Assembly: GCF_009696485.1 (NCBI RefSeq)
Contig: NZ_VULY01000018.1
Span: forward strand, 2,093,906 to 2,157,905
DNA length: 64,000 bases
Source of the DNA: Suipraeoptans intestinalis
GTDB taxonomy: Bacteria; Bacillota; Clostridia; Lachnospirales; Lachnospiraceae
Reading direction: 5' to 3'
This document shows, in pieces, positions 34,425 through 44,314 of the stretch. The position numbers and the translations under genes were made by a program. Under the pieces are notes generated by a model. The model was not told the DNA's origin, did not search any database, and worked only from the letters and a program-made list of their open reading frames with translations. Every line of letters begins with the position of its first letter. The stretch's first letter is position 1.

Positions 34425-35273
34425 ATGAGCTATGCAGACAATCTATTTATACAGATGTGCAGGGATATCATAGAAACAGGTACCGATACCAGAGGGGAAA
34501 AAGTCCGCCCTGTCTGGGAGGACGGGACGCCGGCTTATACCATCAAGAAGTTCGGAGTAGTGAACCGGTATGATCTGGCAAAAGAATTTCCGGCTTTGAC
34601 CCTGCGCAGAACGGCCATCAAAAGCTGCACCGACGAGCTGCTCTGGATCTGGCAGAGAAAATCCAACAACATCCAGGATCTAAACAGTCATATCTGGGAC
34701 AGTTGGGCAGACGAAACGGGATCCATCGGAAAAGCCTACGGTTATCAGATGCAGAAAAAACACATGTACAAAGAGGGGCTGTTTGATCAGGTAGACAGGG
34801 TGATCTACGACCTGAAACACAATCCCTACAGCAGGAGGATCCTGACAAATCTTTATGTGCATGAAGACCTGCATGAGATGCATCTGTACCCCTGTGCCTA
34901 CAGTATGACCTTTAATGTGACCAAGGAAGCCGGACAGGAGAAGCTGACTTTAAACGGAATCTTAAACCAGCGGTCCAATGATGTACTGGCGGCAAACAAC
35001 TGGAATGTGTGCCAGTATTCTATTCTTTTGCATATGCTGGCCCAGGTGTGCGATATGCAGGTGGGAGAGTTTGTGCATGTGATCGCAGATGCCCATATTT
35101 ACGACAGGCATGTACCTATGATAGAAGAATTGATCCAAAGAGAACCTTTTCCGGCGCCCAGACTGTGGCTGAATCCGGAGATCAAGGATTTCTACGATTT
35201 TACCAGGGAAGATGTAAAGCTGCTGGATTATCAGACACATCCGCAGATCACAGAGATTCCGGTGGCAATATAA
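34425..35273 (+). CDS. thyA: thymidylate synthase
   Basis: A 282-residue ThyA that methylates dUMP with methylene-tetrahydrofolate, giving dihydrofolate. The catalytic cysteine is C157 in LYPCAYSMTF; NQRSNDVLAANNWNVCQY binds substrate and the C-terminus ends in PVAI, close to the usual PVAV/PVAI. Dihydrofolate reductase follows 12 bases later and regenerates the cofactor. Preferred start ATG at 34425. Confidence 0.96.
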   Translation: MSYADNLFIQMCRDIIETGTDTRGEKVRPVWEDGTPAYTIKKFGVVNRYDLAKEFPALTLRRTAIKSCTDELLWIWQRKSNNIQDLNSHIWDSWADETGSIGKAYGYQMQKKHMYKEGLFDQVDRVIYDLKHNPYSRRILTNLYVHEDLHEMHLYPCAYSMTFNVTKEAGQEKLTLNGILNQRSNDVLAANNWNVCQYSILLHMLAQVCDMQVGEFVHVIADAHIYDRHVPMIEELIQREPFPAPRLWLNPEIKDFYDFTREDVKLLDYQTHPQITEIPVAI

Positions 35274-35285
35274 GGAGGAGAACAG

Positions 35286-35777
35286 ATGAATCTGATTGTA
35301 GCGGTAGACGAAAACTGGGCGATCGGGAAGGGAAACCGGCTGTTAGTCAGCATTCCCCAGGATATGAAGTTTTTTCGGGAAACTACCACGGGGAAAGTCG
35401 TGGTAATGGGAAGAAAGACACTGGAGAGCTTTCCGGGCGGGCAGCCCCTGAAAAACCGGGTCAATATTGTTTTGACAAGAGACGCCGGATTCCAGGCAAA
35501 AGGCGCGGTAGTATGCGGCAGCATGGAGGAGGTACTGGAAGAACTGAAGCAGTATGCGGAGGAAGACGTCTATATCATAGGAGGAGAAAGCATTTACCGG
35601 CAGTTCCTGCCCTACTGCAAGAAAGCCTACATTACCAAAGTGTTCCACAAGTATGATGCAGATACCTATTTCCCTGATCTGGACAGAGAAGAAGGGTGGA
35701 AGATGACCCAGGTGGGAGAGGAACAGACCTATTTTGATCTGGAATATATATTTTCCATTTATGAGAGGATATCATGA
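35286..35777 (+). CDS. folA: dihydrofolate reductase
   Basis: A 163-residue DHFR: MNLIVAVDENWAIGKGNRLL at the N-terminus, VVMGRKTLESFPGG for NADPH, and YIIGGESIYRQFLPYCKKAY. It reduces dihydrofolate made by ThyA. AAGGAGGAGAACAG precedes the ATG. Its stop overlaps the start of the glycosyltransferase gene (ATGA). Confidence 0.96.
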   Translation: MNLIVAVDENWAIGKGNRLLVSIPQDMKFFRETTTGKVVVMGRKTLESFPGGQPLKNRVNIVLTRDAGFQAKGAVVCGSMEEVLEELKQYAEEDVYIIGGESIYRQFLPYCKKAYITKVFHKYDADTYFPDLDREEGWKMTQVGEEQTYFDLEYIFSIYERIS

Positions 35778-37024
35778 AGCTATTAAGCATTACGGCGCAG
35801 AAGCCTCACAGCACAGGAAGCGGGGTCTATCTGACGGAGTTGGTAAAGGCGCTGCAGCGGCGCTGGGTCTCTCAGGCGGTGGTTTCCGGGATCTACCGGG
35901 AGGACGTCCGGGAATTTGAGACAGAGATACGGCACTACCCGGTATGGTTCCAAGAGGATATTCCCTACCCCATAGTGGGCATGTCGGATGAAATGCCTTA
36001 TCCCAGTACTCGCTACAAGGATATGGATGAGGAAATGACGGCGCAGTTTTTGCAGGGATTCCGGCGCAGGATCTTTCAGGCGGTAACGGAATTTCAGCCG
36101 GATGTGATCCTGTGCCACCATTTGTACTTTCTCACCTCCCTGGTGAGGGAGTGGTTTCCCCAAAAGCGGATCTACGGGTTTTGCCACAATACGGATCTTT
36201 TACAGCTTCGTCAGACAGCATTTCAGAAAGAACGGATCCTGACACAGATCAGGAAGCTGGATGGAATCTTTGCCCTGCATGAAGAACAGAAAAAAGAGAT
36301 CGTAGGGATGTTTGGGGTGGAGACAGAAAAGATACAGGTGGTGGGAGCCGGGTATAACAGCCACATTTTTTACACGGAGGGAGACGGACCGGCGGGCGGC
36401 CGACCGGAGGATGGAAAGCTGCGTCTGGTATTTGCAGGAAAGATTTCCGAAAAAAAAGGAGTCAAAAGTCTTCTTCGGAGTCTGTGCTATCTGAAAGAGG
36501 AAGCGTATCCTCTGGAGGTTTTGCTGGCAGGAGGAGCCGGCAGCGAAAAAGAATATGAGGAGATCCGGAAGCTGGCAGAAGAAGCGCCTTATCCGGTCAG
36601 ATTTTTGGGGAAACTGCCGCAGGAGGAGCTGGCCGAAGTCTATCGGAAGGGGGATGTATTCGTTCTTCCCTCTTTTGCAGAAGGACTGCCGCTTTGTGTG
36701 ATCGAGGCTCTGGCTTGCGGGAGCCGTGTGGTCATGTCAGAGTTTGAAGGCGTCAGACAATGGCTGGACACCTACGTCAGACAGGGGGATATCCGTTATG
36801 TGAAGCTTCCGGCGCAGGGAGAACAGGCACGGCCGGAGGAACTGGCAAGGTTTGAGAGAGATCTGGCGAAGCAGATACGGGAAAGTCTGAACCATCCCCA
36901 AAAAGGCCGGGCAGATACAGGAGAGATCTCCTGGGATCGGATTGCAGAAAAAGTCATGGAAGCAGTCGCATCTCAAAATTCTGCTGCAGAGCCGGAGGGG
37001 GAAGCGGCATCAGCGGATGCCTGA
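35774..37024 (+). CDS. glycosyltransferase family 4 protein
   Basis: A 416-residue GT-B fold protein. The N-terminal half has LSITAQKPHSTGSGVYLTEL, a typical GT4 acceptor-side start; the C-terminal half carries FAGKISEKKGVKSLLRSL, FLGKLPQEELAEVYRKGDVF and SFAEGLPLCVIEALACG with the E-x7-E motif for the nucleotide sugar. Donor and acceptor are unknown. Coupling with thyA-folA by overlapping codons is translational rather than metabolic. The last about 20 residues are alanine- and glutamate-rich. Confidence 0.85.
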   Translation: MKLLSITAQKPHSTGSGVYLTELVKALQRRWVSQAVVSGIYREDVREFETEIRHYPVWFQEDIPYPIVGMSDEMPYPSTRYKDMDEEMTAQFLQGFRRRIFQAVTEFQPDVILCHHLYFLTSLVREWFPQKRIYGFCHNTDLLQLRQTAFQKERILTQIRKLDGIFALHEEQKKEIVGMFGVETEKIQVVGAGYNSHIFYTEGDGPAGGRPEDGKLRLVFAGKISEKKGVKSLLRSLCYLKEEAYPLEVLLAGGAGSEKEYEEIRKLAEEAPYPVRFLGKLPQEELAEVYRKGDVFVLPSFAEGLPLCVIEALACGSRVVMSEFEGVRQWLDTYVRQGDIRYVKLPAQGEQARPEELARFERDLAKQIRESLNHPQKGRADTGEISWDRIAEKVMEAVASQNSAAEPEGEAASADA

Positions 37025-37137
37025 AAATGCTTCCAGGAAAAGGGTTGCGAGAGCAGCCACTGAAGGCAGGTACAAAAAAGAGGCATGACAGAGGGCGGAA
37101 GAAGAAAGGAACAGAGTGAGAAAAAGGAGGCGGACAG

Positions 37138-38841
37138 ATGAGAAAGATCAGTGGAAATAAGCTGTTGGTCAAGGCGTTGAAGGAGGAAGGGGTAGAGGTG
37201 GTTTTCGGATATCCGGGAGCCTGTACCATTGACATCGGAGATGAGATCTATAAGCAGGGAGATCTGCGGATCGTACTGCCCAGGCAGGAAGTGGCGCTGG
37301 TACATGAAGCGGACGCCTACGCGCGGACTACAGGAAAGACGGGAGTCTGTCTGGTCACCAGTGGACCGGGAGCCACCAATCTGGTCACGGGGCTTGCAAC
37401 AGCTTATTATGACAGTGTTCCACTGGTTTGCTTCACAGGACAGGTGGCAAGGCATCTGATCGGAAATGATGCGTTTCAGGAAGTGGACATCGTAGGGATC
37501 ACCAGAAGCATCACGAAATATGGAGTAACGGTACGAAACAGAGAGGATTTTGGGAGGATCATAAAGGAAGCCTTTTATATAGCCAGAACCGGAAGACCGG
37601 GTCCTGTTCTGGTGGACCTGCCCAAGGATGTGATGGCAGAGCTGGGAAGCGCAGAATACCCGGCGACTGTAAATATCCGGGGCTATCGCCCCAGCACAGG
37701 CGTACATATCGGCCAGCTGAAACGGGCGGTCAAAATGCTGGAAAAGGCGCAGAAGCCCCTGTTTCTGGCAGGAGGCGGGGTAAACATTGCCGGAGCGGGA
37801 GAGCTGTTTCAGGAACTGGCAGAAAGGACGCAGGTGCCGGTGGTGACTACCGTCATGGGAAGAGGCGCCATCGACACCAACCATCCGCTGTTTGTGGGAA
37901 ATTTGGGGATGCATGGAAAATATGCGGCAAATATGGCAGTCAACGCATGTGACCTGTTGTTTTCCATCGGAACCCGTTTTAACGACAGGATCACAGGAAA
38001 ACTGCATTCCTTTGCCCCTCACGCCAAGATCGTTCACATTGACATCGACACGGCGGCGATTTCCAAAAATGTCCAGGTGGACGTGCCTGTAGTGGCAGAT
38101 GCCAAGGAGGCTGTCAGCAGGATGCTGGACTATGTGACGCCTTGCCGGCGGGAGGCCTGGCTTGAAAGGATCGAAGCGTGGGACAGGGAGCATCCGCTGG
38201 GAGGGACGAAGAAAAAAGCCGGCATGACACCCAGGTCTATCATAGAAACCATCAATGAGATGTTTGAGGAGGCCATTGTCATCACGGACGTGGGGCAGCA
38301 CCAGATGTTTACAGCCCAGTACCTGGAACTGACCAGAAAGAAGAGGCTGCATATGTCGGGAGGTCTGGGAACCATGGGTTATGGACTTCCGGGAGCCATA
38401 GGAGCCGGGATCGGCAATCCGGGAGTACCGGTGATCGCCATATCAGGCGACGGAGGGATCCAGATGAGTATTCAGGAGCTGGCTACGGCGGTGATAGAGG
38501 AAGTACCGGTGATCTGCTGTATTTTCAACAATGGAGTGCTGGGAATGGTAAGACAGTGGCAGAAGCTGTTTTACGGAAAAAGGTATTCCATGACAAATCT
38601 GGAAACAGAAACAGAAGTACCAAAAGACTGGCCCTATGTTCCGGATTTTGTCAGGCTGGCGGAAAGCTATGGAGCCGTGGGACTGCGGGTTACCAGACAG
38701 GAAGAGGTGAAGGAGGCGTTCCAAAAGGCAAGAGAAAGCAAAAGGACGCCGGTAGTGATCGAATTTATCCTGGATCCGGAAGAACTGGTATATCCTATGA
38801 TCCAGCCGGGAGGAACATTAAAGGACATGATACTGGACTAA
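37138..38841 (+). CDS. ilvB: acetolactate synthase, large (catalytic) subunit
   Basis: A 567-residue thiamine diphosphate enzyme making acetolactate or acetohydroxybutyrate for valine, leucine and isoleucine synthesis. Features: FGYPGACTIDIGDEIY with the N-terminal glycine-rich start, catalytic glutamate in RQEVALVHEADAYAR, GPGATNLVTG, and the TPP motif GDGGIQMSIQELATAV...NNGVLGM. It is followed by the regulatory subunit and IlvE. AAAGGAGG precedes the ATG. No T-box or leader peptide is evident in the 113 bases upstream. Confidence 0.95.
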   Translation: MRKISGNKLLVKALKEEGVEVVFGYPGACTIDIGDEIYKQGDLRIVLPRQEVALVHEADAYARTTGKTGVCLVTSGPGATNLVTGLATAYYDSVPLVCFTGQVARHLIGNDAFQEVDIVGITRSITKYGVTVRNREDFGRIIKEAFYIARTGRPGPVLVDLPKDVMAELGSAEYPATVNIRGYRPSTGVHIGQLKRAVKMLEKAQKPLFLAGGGVNIAGAGELFQELAERTQVPVVTTVMGRGAIDTNHPLFVGNLGMHGKYAANMAVNACDLLFSIGTRFNDRITGKLHSFAPHAKIVHIDIDTAAISKNVQVDVPVVADAKEAVSRMLDYVTPCRREAWLERIEAWDREHPLGGTKKKAGMTPRSIIETINEMFEEAIVITDVGQHQMFTAQYLELTRKKRLHMSGGLGTMGYGLPGAIGAGIGNPGVPVIAISGDGGIQMSIQELATAVIEEVPVICCIFNNGVLGMVRQWQKLFYGKRYSMTNLETETEVPKDWPYVPDFVRLAESYGAVGLRVTRQEEVKEAFQKARESKRTPVVIEFILDPEELVYPMIQPGGTLKDMILD

Positions 38842-38856
38842 CGGGAGGAAGAAAAA

Positions 38857-39369
38857 ATGTATGGAAGCGGAATGAAAAAACGGTGGATTTCCCTGTATGT
38901 GGAAAATCAGGTAGGTGTGTTATCCAAGATCTCCGGTCTGTTTTCCGGAAAATCCTACAACCTGGACAGTTTGACGGTGGGAACGACGGAAGATGCCACG
39001 ATTTCCAGAATGACGATCGCAACCGTCAGTGACGATGAAACCTTTGAACAGATCAAGAAACAGTTGAACAGGCTGGTGGAAGTGATCAAAGTCATTGATT
39101 TTACAGATATTTTTGTCCGTATGAAAGAGATCCTTTATGTGAAAGTAAAGAAATGCTCTCCGGAACATAAGGTAGAATGCTTCCAGATCGCGGAGACCTT
39201 CAAGGCAAAGGTGATCGACTACGGAAAAGAGGAGCTGCTTTTGGAGTTTGTGCAGACCGCCACCAAAAACGACGCGGTGGTGAAGCTGATGAAGGAGTCC
39301 TTTCAGAGTATTGAAGTGGTGCGGGGAGGAAGCGTCGGGATCGAATCCATCAGTATGATGGAACGTTAA
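38857..39369 (+). CDS. ilvN: acetolactate synthase, small (regulatory) subunit
   Basis: A 170-residue regulatory subunit. The N-terminal ACT domain has WISLYVENQVGVLSKISGLF and SYNLDSLTVGTTED, which bind valine for feedback control; the C-terminal domain contacts IlvB. GGGAGGAAG precedes the ATG, 16 bases after the ilvB stop. Confidence 0.93.
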   Translation: MYGSGMKKRWISLYVENQVGVLSKISGLFSGKSYNLDSLTVGTTEDATISRMTIATVSDDETFEQIKKQLNRLVEVIKVIDFTDIFVRMKEILYVKVKKCSPEHKVECFQIAETFKAKVIDYGKEELLLEFVQTATKNDAVVKLMKESFQSIEVVRGGSVGIESISMMER

Positions 39370-39427
39370 GTACATAGGAAATAAGAAGAACAAAGGGTAG
39401 GAAATCACGAAAATCGGAGGGATATAC

Positions 39428-40453
39428 ATGGATAAGAAAGCAATTGACTGGTCAAACCTGGGATTTGGATATATACAGACAGATCAGAGGTTTGTTGCAC
39501 AGTACAAAAACGGAGCGTGGAAGGAAGGCGGACTGACAGAGGATGCGACGGTGCGTATCAGCGAATGTGCCGGCGTTCTTCAGTATGCCCAGACCTGTTT
39601 TGAAGGGCTGAAGGCCTTTACCACAAAAAAAGGAAATGTGGTCCTGTTTCGCCCGGATCTGAACGGAGAACGGATGGAGGAAAGTGCAAGGCGTCTGGAG
39701 ATGCCGGTATTTCCCAAAGAAAAGTTTGTGGAGGCGGTGCGCCAGGTAGCAGAAGCCAACCAGGCTTATGTTCCTCCCTACGGTTCAGGGGCCAGCCTGT
39801 ATATTCGGCCGTATATGTTTGGAAGCGATGCGGTGATCGGAGTAAAACCTTCAGAAGAATATGAATTCCGTGTGTTTGCCACTCCGGTGGGCCCCTATTT
39901 TAAAGGCGGGGCAAAGCCCATCTCCCTTCGGGTATGCGACTATGACAGAGCGGCGCCTCACGGAACCGGCCACGTGAAAGCGGGACTGAACTATGCCATG
40001 AGCCTGTATGCGATCATGGACGCCCACAAGCAGGGGTATGATGAAAATCTGTATCTGGATGCAGCCACAAGGACGAAGGTAGAGGAAACAGGGGGAGCGA
40101 ATTTCCTGTTTGTCACGGAAGACGGCAGACTTGTGACGCCGAAATCGCCTACGATACTTCCCTCCATCACCAGACGGTCTCTTCTTTATGTAGCCAGGGA
40201 ATACCTGGGAATGGAAGTGGAGGAAAGAGAGGTCCTGCTGGAAGAGGTGGAAAGCTTTGCAGAGTGCGGTCTTTGCGGAACGGCGGCGGTGATTTCCCCG
40301 GTAGGAAAGATCACAGACCACGGAAAAGAAATCCTGTTCCGAAGCGGAATGGAAAAAATGGGACCGGTTTTGCAGAAGCTGTACGACACGCTGGAGGGTA
40401 TCCGCCTGGAGGAGATTCCGGCGCCGGAAGGGTGGATCTGTAAGGTCTGCTAA
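39428..40453 (+). CDS. ilvE: branched-chain amino acid aminotransferase
   Basis: A 341-residue fold-type IV PLP enzyme of the longer IlvE subgroup. ECAGVLQYAQTCFEGLKAF is the N-terminal family signature; the PLP lysine lies in HGTGHVKAGLNYAMSLYA; EETGGANFLFV and the C-terminal AECGLCGTAAVISPVG bind cofactor. It carries out the last step of Val/Leu/Ile synthesis or the first of their breakdown. Third gene after ilvB-ilvN, with CGGAGGG before the ATG. Confidence 0.94.
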   Translation: MDKKAIDWSNLGFGYIQTDQRFVAQYKNGAWKEGGLTEDATVRISECAGVLQYAQTCFEGLKAFTTKKGNVVLFRPDLNGERMEESARRLEMPVFPKEKFVEAVRQVAEANQAYVPPYGSGASLYIRPYMFGSDAVIGVKPSEEYEFRVFATPVGPYFKGGAKPISLRVCDYDRAAPHGTGHVKAGLNYAMSLYAIMDAHKQGYDENLYLDAATRTKVEETGGANFLFVTEDGRLVTPKSPTILPSITRRSLLYVAREYLGMEVEEREVLLEEVESFAECGLCGTAAVISPVGKITDHGKEILFRSGMEKMGPVLQKLYDTLEGIRLEEIPAPEGWICKVC

Positions 40454-40480
40454 ATGCATGGAAAAAGAGAGGGAAACTTT

Positions 40481-41254
40481 GTGGAAGCTTATACCAATTT
40501 TGCACAGGTATATGATGTGTTCATGGACAACGTGCCGTACGCGGAATGGGCGGCATACATTGAAGAGATTTTAAAAAGCAGAGGGATCCGGGACGGACTG
40601 GTGCTGGATCTTTGCTGTGGCACAGGCAGTCTGACGGAGTGTCTGGCCGAGGCCGGTTACGATATGATAGGAATAGACCGGTCTTTGGAAATGCTGGAGA
40701 TCGCACAGGAGAAAAAACTGAGTTCCGGAAGGGATATTCTCTATCTTTTGCAGGACATGAGAGAATTTGAACTGTACGGAACGGTGCGGGCCGTTGTCAG
40801 CGTCTGTGATTCCGTCAATTATATCCTGCAAGAGGAGGAACTGGAAAAAGTCTTTCGCCTGGTCAACAATTATCTGGATCCGGGAGGCATTTTTTTCTTT
40901 GATTTCAATACCACCTATAAATACGAAAAAATCCTGGGAGAGCAGGTGATCGCAGAGGATCGGGAGGAATGTAGTTTTATCTGGAACAACTTCTATCACG
41001 AGGAAAAGAAGAAAAACGTCTGTGACCTGACCTTGTTTGTCCGGGAAGAGGAGGATCTCTACCGGAAGTTCCAGGAAACACATGTACAAAGAGGATATAC
41101 GCTGGGAGAGATCCGGCGGCTTTTGCAGCGGAGCGGACTGGAATTTTGTCAGGCGTTTGATGCCTATACAGGAACCCTGCCCCGTTCCTGCAGTGAGCGG
41201 ATCACAGTGGTGGCAAAGGAGCAGGGCAAAGGAGAAGGAGAATCGGGCAGATGA
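40481..41254 (+). CDS. class I SAM-dependent methyltransferase
   Basis: A 257-residue methyltransferase with motif I LVLDLCCGTGSLTECLAEAG and AGYDMIGIDRSLEML for S-adenosylmethionine binding. Substrate unknown. I prefer the GTG at 40481 (gtg-EAYTNFAQVYDVFMD), which matches the usual start of this Clostridial family and has AGAGGG upstream. An ATG at 40454, directly after the ilvE stop, would add nine residues and cannot be excluded. The end overlaps hslO (ATGA). Confidence 0.85.
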   Translation: MEAYTNFAQVYDVFMDNVPYAEWAAYIEEILKSRGIRDGLVLDLCCGTGSLTECLAEAGYDMIGIDRSLEMLEIAQEKKLSSGRDILYLLQDMREFELYGTVRAVVSVCDSVNYILQEEELEKVFRLVNNYLDPGGIFFFDFNTTYKYEKILGEQVIAEDREECSFIWNNFYHEEKKKNVCDLTLFVREEEDLYRKFQETHVQRGYTLGEIRRLLQRSGLEFCQAFDAYTGTLPRSCSERITVVAKEQGKGEGESGR

Positions 41255-42129
41255 AAGATTATATTGTAAGAGCAACGGCGGCAAACGGACAGATCCGGGC
41301 GTTTGCCATTACCGGGAAGCACCTGGTGGAAGAGGCAAGACGGCGGCATCAGACCAGCCCGGTGGCGACAGCGGCGCTGGGCAGGCTTTTGTGTGCAGGA
41401 GCCATGATGGGAAGCATGATGAAAAATGAAACGGATATGCTGACGGTACAGATACAAGGAGACGGTCCGCTGGGGGGAATCACGGTAACGGCAGACAGTC
41501 ATGCCAATGTCAAGGGGTATGTGCGGCATCCGGATGTGATGCTGCCGCCCAAGAACGGAAAGCTGGATGTGGGAGGCGCTGTGGGCATCGGTCTGATTCA
41601 GGTGATCAAGGATATGGGGCTGAAGGAACCGTATTCCGGACAGACGATTCTGGTATCCAGTGAGATCGCAGAGGATCTGACCTATTATTTTGCCAATTCA
41701 GAACAGGTGCCATCTTCTGTGGGACTGGGTGTTCTGATGGAAAAAAACAACCGGGTGAGCTGTGCAGGAGGATTTATCATTCAGCTGATGCCTTTTGCGC
41801 AAGAGGCGTCCATTGCACAGCTGGAACAGAATCTAAAGGAAGTGACCTCTGTAACAGAACTTCTGGAACGGGGAGAAACACCGGAGAGTATGCTGGAGAT
41901 CCTGCTGCAGGGACTGGATCTGGAGATCCATGACAAAGTAGAAACCAGATTTTTCTGTAACTGCTCCAAGGAGAGGGTAAAGCGGGCTGTGGCAAGCATC
42001 GGGAAGCAGGATCTGAAAGACCTGATCCTGGAAGGAGAGGATATGGAAGTCCGGTGTCACTTCTGCAATCAGGCATATCTCTATACGGTAGAGGAATTAA
42101 AAGAGATCATGAAACAGGGAAAAGTCTAA
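41251..42129 (+). CDS. hslO: Hsp33 family redox-regulated chaperone
   Basis: A 292-residue chaperone activated by oxidation. The zinc-binding switch is intact: CxC at 236/238 (FFCNCS) and CxxC at 269/272 (CHFCNQ). The N-terminal domain shows TAALGRLLCAGAMMGSMM and the ITVTADSHANVKGYVRHP segment. It protects proteins under oxidative and heat stress in the cytosol. Translationally coupled to the methyltransferase gene upstream. Confidence 0.95.
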   Translation: MKDYIVRATAANGQIRAFAITGKHLVEEARRRHQTSPVATAALGRLLCAGAMMGSMMKNETDMLTVQIQGDGPLGGITVTADSHANVKGYVRHPDVMLPPKNGKLDVGGAVGIGLIQVIKDMGLKEPYSGQTILVSSEIAEDLTYYFANSEQVPSSVGLGVLMEKNNRVSCAGGFIIQLMPFAQEASIAQLEQNLKEVTSVTELLERGETPESMLEILLQGLDLEIHDKVETRFFCNCSKERVKRAVASIGKQDLKDLILEGEDMEVRCHFCNQAYLYTVEELKEIMKQGKV

Positions 42130-42143
42130 GGGAGGACAAAAAC

Positions 42144-44069
42144 ATGCGGCATGGGTTTGTGAAAGTGGCGGCTGTCACACCTCGGTTACGAGTGGCAGAT
42201 GTTCCATACAATACGCAGGAGATCTGCAAAAAAATGGAAGAAGCATCCAGACTGGGAATAAAAATCACGGTATTTCCGGAGCTTTCCGTCACCGGATACA
42301 CCTGCGGGGATCTGTTTGCCCAGGATCTTCTGCTGCAGGCGGCAAAAGAGGGGCTGAAAGAGATCGCAAAAGCTTCCGGGGAGATGGATGGTCTTTTCTT
42401 TGTAGGGCTTCCGCTGGAACAGGAAGGAAAGCTTTATAATGTGGCTGCGGCGGTAAACCGGGGAAGGATCCTGGGCTTTACCACCAAGTCTTTTTTGCCG
42501 AATTACGGGGAGTTTTATGAGATGAGACAGTTTACGGAGGGACCCAAGGAGCCGGAGGAGATTTTGTTTGCCGGAGAGAGGCTCCCCTTTGGACCGCAGC
42601 TGATCTTTGAAGAAGAGACCATGAAAGAACTGAGGGTGTCGGCAGAGCTGTGTGAGGATCTGTGGTCTGTGGAATCTCCGGGGGCAAAGGCAGTACAGAA
42701 AGGGGCGGTGATCCTGGTAAATCTGTCTGCCAGCAATGAGCTTTTAGGGAAAGCGGAATATCGGAGAAATCTGGTGCGGATGCACGCAAGCCGTTTGGTG
42801 TGCGGGTATGTCTATGCCAATGCGGGAGAGGAAGAATCCAGCACAGACGTGGTGTTTTCCGGACACAATATGATTGCGGAAAACGGAGCCATCTTAAAGG
42901 AAAGCCCGGTGTTTACCCAGGAGATCACCGTCAGTGAGATCGACGTGAAACGGATCCTCGGTGAGAGGCGAAAAAACACGACTTTCCATCGAAGAGAGGG
43001 TGTGACGGACAGGATCCCGTTTTCTGTAGGATGGGAAGAGACGAAGCTGAGCCGATTCATATCTCCAACCCCCTTTATCCCCGAAGAAGCCACGAGAGGA
43101 AAGGTGTGTGAAGAGATCCTGACCATTCAGGCCAAGGGATTACAGAAAAGACTGGCACATTGCGGCGGAAAGAGTACGGTGGTGGGGATCTCAGGGGGAC
43201 TGGATTCCACGCTGGCTCTTTTGGTCACAGTCAAAGCATTTGATTATCTGGGACAAGACAGAAGCGGGATTACGGCCGTCACCATGCCCTGTTTTGGTAC
43301 GACGGACAGAACCTATCAGAACGCCTGCCGGATGGCGAAAGGACTGGGAGTGACCCTTCGGGAGATCCCTATCAAAGAGGCGGTGCTGCAGCATTTTGCG
43401 GATATTGGACACAGCAGGAACGATCACAGTGTAACGTATGAGAATGCGCAGGCCAGAGAACGGACACAGGTGTTGATGGATGTGGCCAACCAGACCGGTG
43501 GGATCGTGGTAGGGACGGGAGATCTGTCAGAGCTGGTGCTTGGCTGGGCAACCTATAACGGAGATCATATGTCCATGTATGCAGTCAACAGCTCTGTTCC
43601 CAAGACCATGGTCCGGTATCTGGTGGAGCATTATGCCGGAACCTGCGGAGACGCAAATCTGCAGGCAATCCTGGAAGATGTGCTGGACACTCCTGTGAGT
43701 CCGGAACTTCTGCCTCCCAAAGAGGGGGAGATTTCGCAAAAGACAGAGGATCTGGTGGGGCCCTATGAATTGCATGATTTTTTCATGTATTACACGTTGC
43801 GTTTTGGATATGAACCGGGGAAGATCCTTCGACTGGCGCGGCAGGCATTTGCAGGGATCTACGAAGAAGAGGTGATCTATCGGTGGGAAACCGTCTTTTT
43901 CCGCCGGTTTTTCGGTCAGCAGTTTAAACGCTCCTGCCTGCCGGACGGCCCTAAGGTGGGAACGGTAGCGGTGTCTCCCAGAGGAGATCTGCGGATGCCA
44001 AGCGATGCAGGCAGCACGGTCTGGCTGAAGGATCTGGAAGAAGAGTGGGGAAGGCTCCATTCAAAATAA
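42144..44069 (+). CDS. nadE: glutamine-dependent NAD+ synthetase
   Basis: A 641-residue two-domain enzyme: an N-terminal nitrilase-type glutaminase (glutamate in VFPELSVTGYTCG, lysine in TKSFLPNYGEFYE, cysteine in SAELCEDLWS) and a C-terminal synthetase with the ATP loop SGGLDSTLALLV. It amidates nicotinic acid adenine dinucleotide. The ATG at 42144 is chosen because GGGAGG precedes it; frame upstream lies inside hslO. A hairpin terminator follows. Confidence 0.94.
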   Translation: MRHGFVKVAAVTPRLRVADVPYNTQEICKKMEEASRLGIKITVFPELSVTGYTCGDLFAQDLLLQAAKEGLKEIAKASGEMDGLFFVGLPLEQEGKLYNVAAAVNRGRILGFTTKSFLPNYGEFYEMRQFTEGPKEPEEILFAGERLPFGPQLIFEEETMKELRVSAELCEDLWSVESPGAKAVQKGAVILVNLSASNELLGKAEYRRNLVRMHASRLVCGYVYANAGEEESSTDVVFSGHNMIAENGAILKESPVFTQEITVSEIDVKRILGERRKNTTFHRREGVTDRIPFSVGWEETKLSRFISPTPFIPEEATRGKVCEEILTIQAKGLQKRLAHCGGKSTVVGISGGLDSTLALLVTVKAFDYLGQDRSGITAVTMPCFGTTDRTYQNACRMAKGLGVTLREIPIKEAVLQHFADIGHSRNDHSVTYENAQARERTQVLMDVANQTGGIVVGTGDLSELVLGWATYNGDHMSMYAVNSSVPKTMVRYLVEHYAGTCGDANLQAILEDVLDTPVSPELLPPKEGEISQKTEDLVGPYELHDFFMYYTLRFGYEPGKILRLARQAFAGIYEEEVIYRWETVFFRRFFGQQFKRSCLPDGPKVGTVAVSPRGDLRMPSDAGSTVWLKDLEEEWGRLHSK

Positions 44070-44088
44070 ATACGCAGAAGAAAAGAGG

Positions 44089-44127
44089 AAGGGTAGTGAT
44101 AGAGAAAACATCTATGACTGCCCTTTT
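44089..44127 (+). terminator. terminator after nadE
   Basis: AAGGGTAGT-G-ATAGA (44089-44103) pairs with TCTAT-G-ACTGCCCTT with one mismatch and one G-T pair, then TTTT. Confidence 0.7.
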
Positions 44128-44167
44128 AATATAGAAAAAATAGATCAATAAACAACAAAGGCAGGGA

Positions 44168-44196
44168 TTGCAAATTACATCAATATATGCTATGTT
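44168..44196 (+). promoter_or_regulatory. promoter of the secreted-protein/ABC locus
   Basis: TTGCAA (44168-44173), 17 bases, TATGTT (44191-44196). A leader of about 110 bases precedes the first gene. Confidence 0.6.
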
Positions 44197-44314
44197 AAAA
44201 ACAGCTAGATAAGAAGGCCGATCGGTTACGTCAGTAGTTTTTACTCTGGAGGTGGACAGGAAAGGAGGAAAAGTTCGCCTGTAAACGAAACAACGGTTTG
44301 TAAGGAGGGAAAAT

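Noticed and set aside
37025..37137. T-box or leucine/valine leader peptide before ilvB
   Set aside because: Only 113 bases; no T-box sequence, no terminator and no run of branched-chain codons was found.
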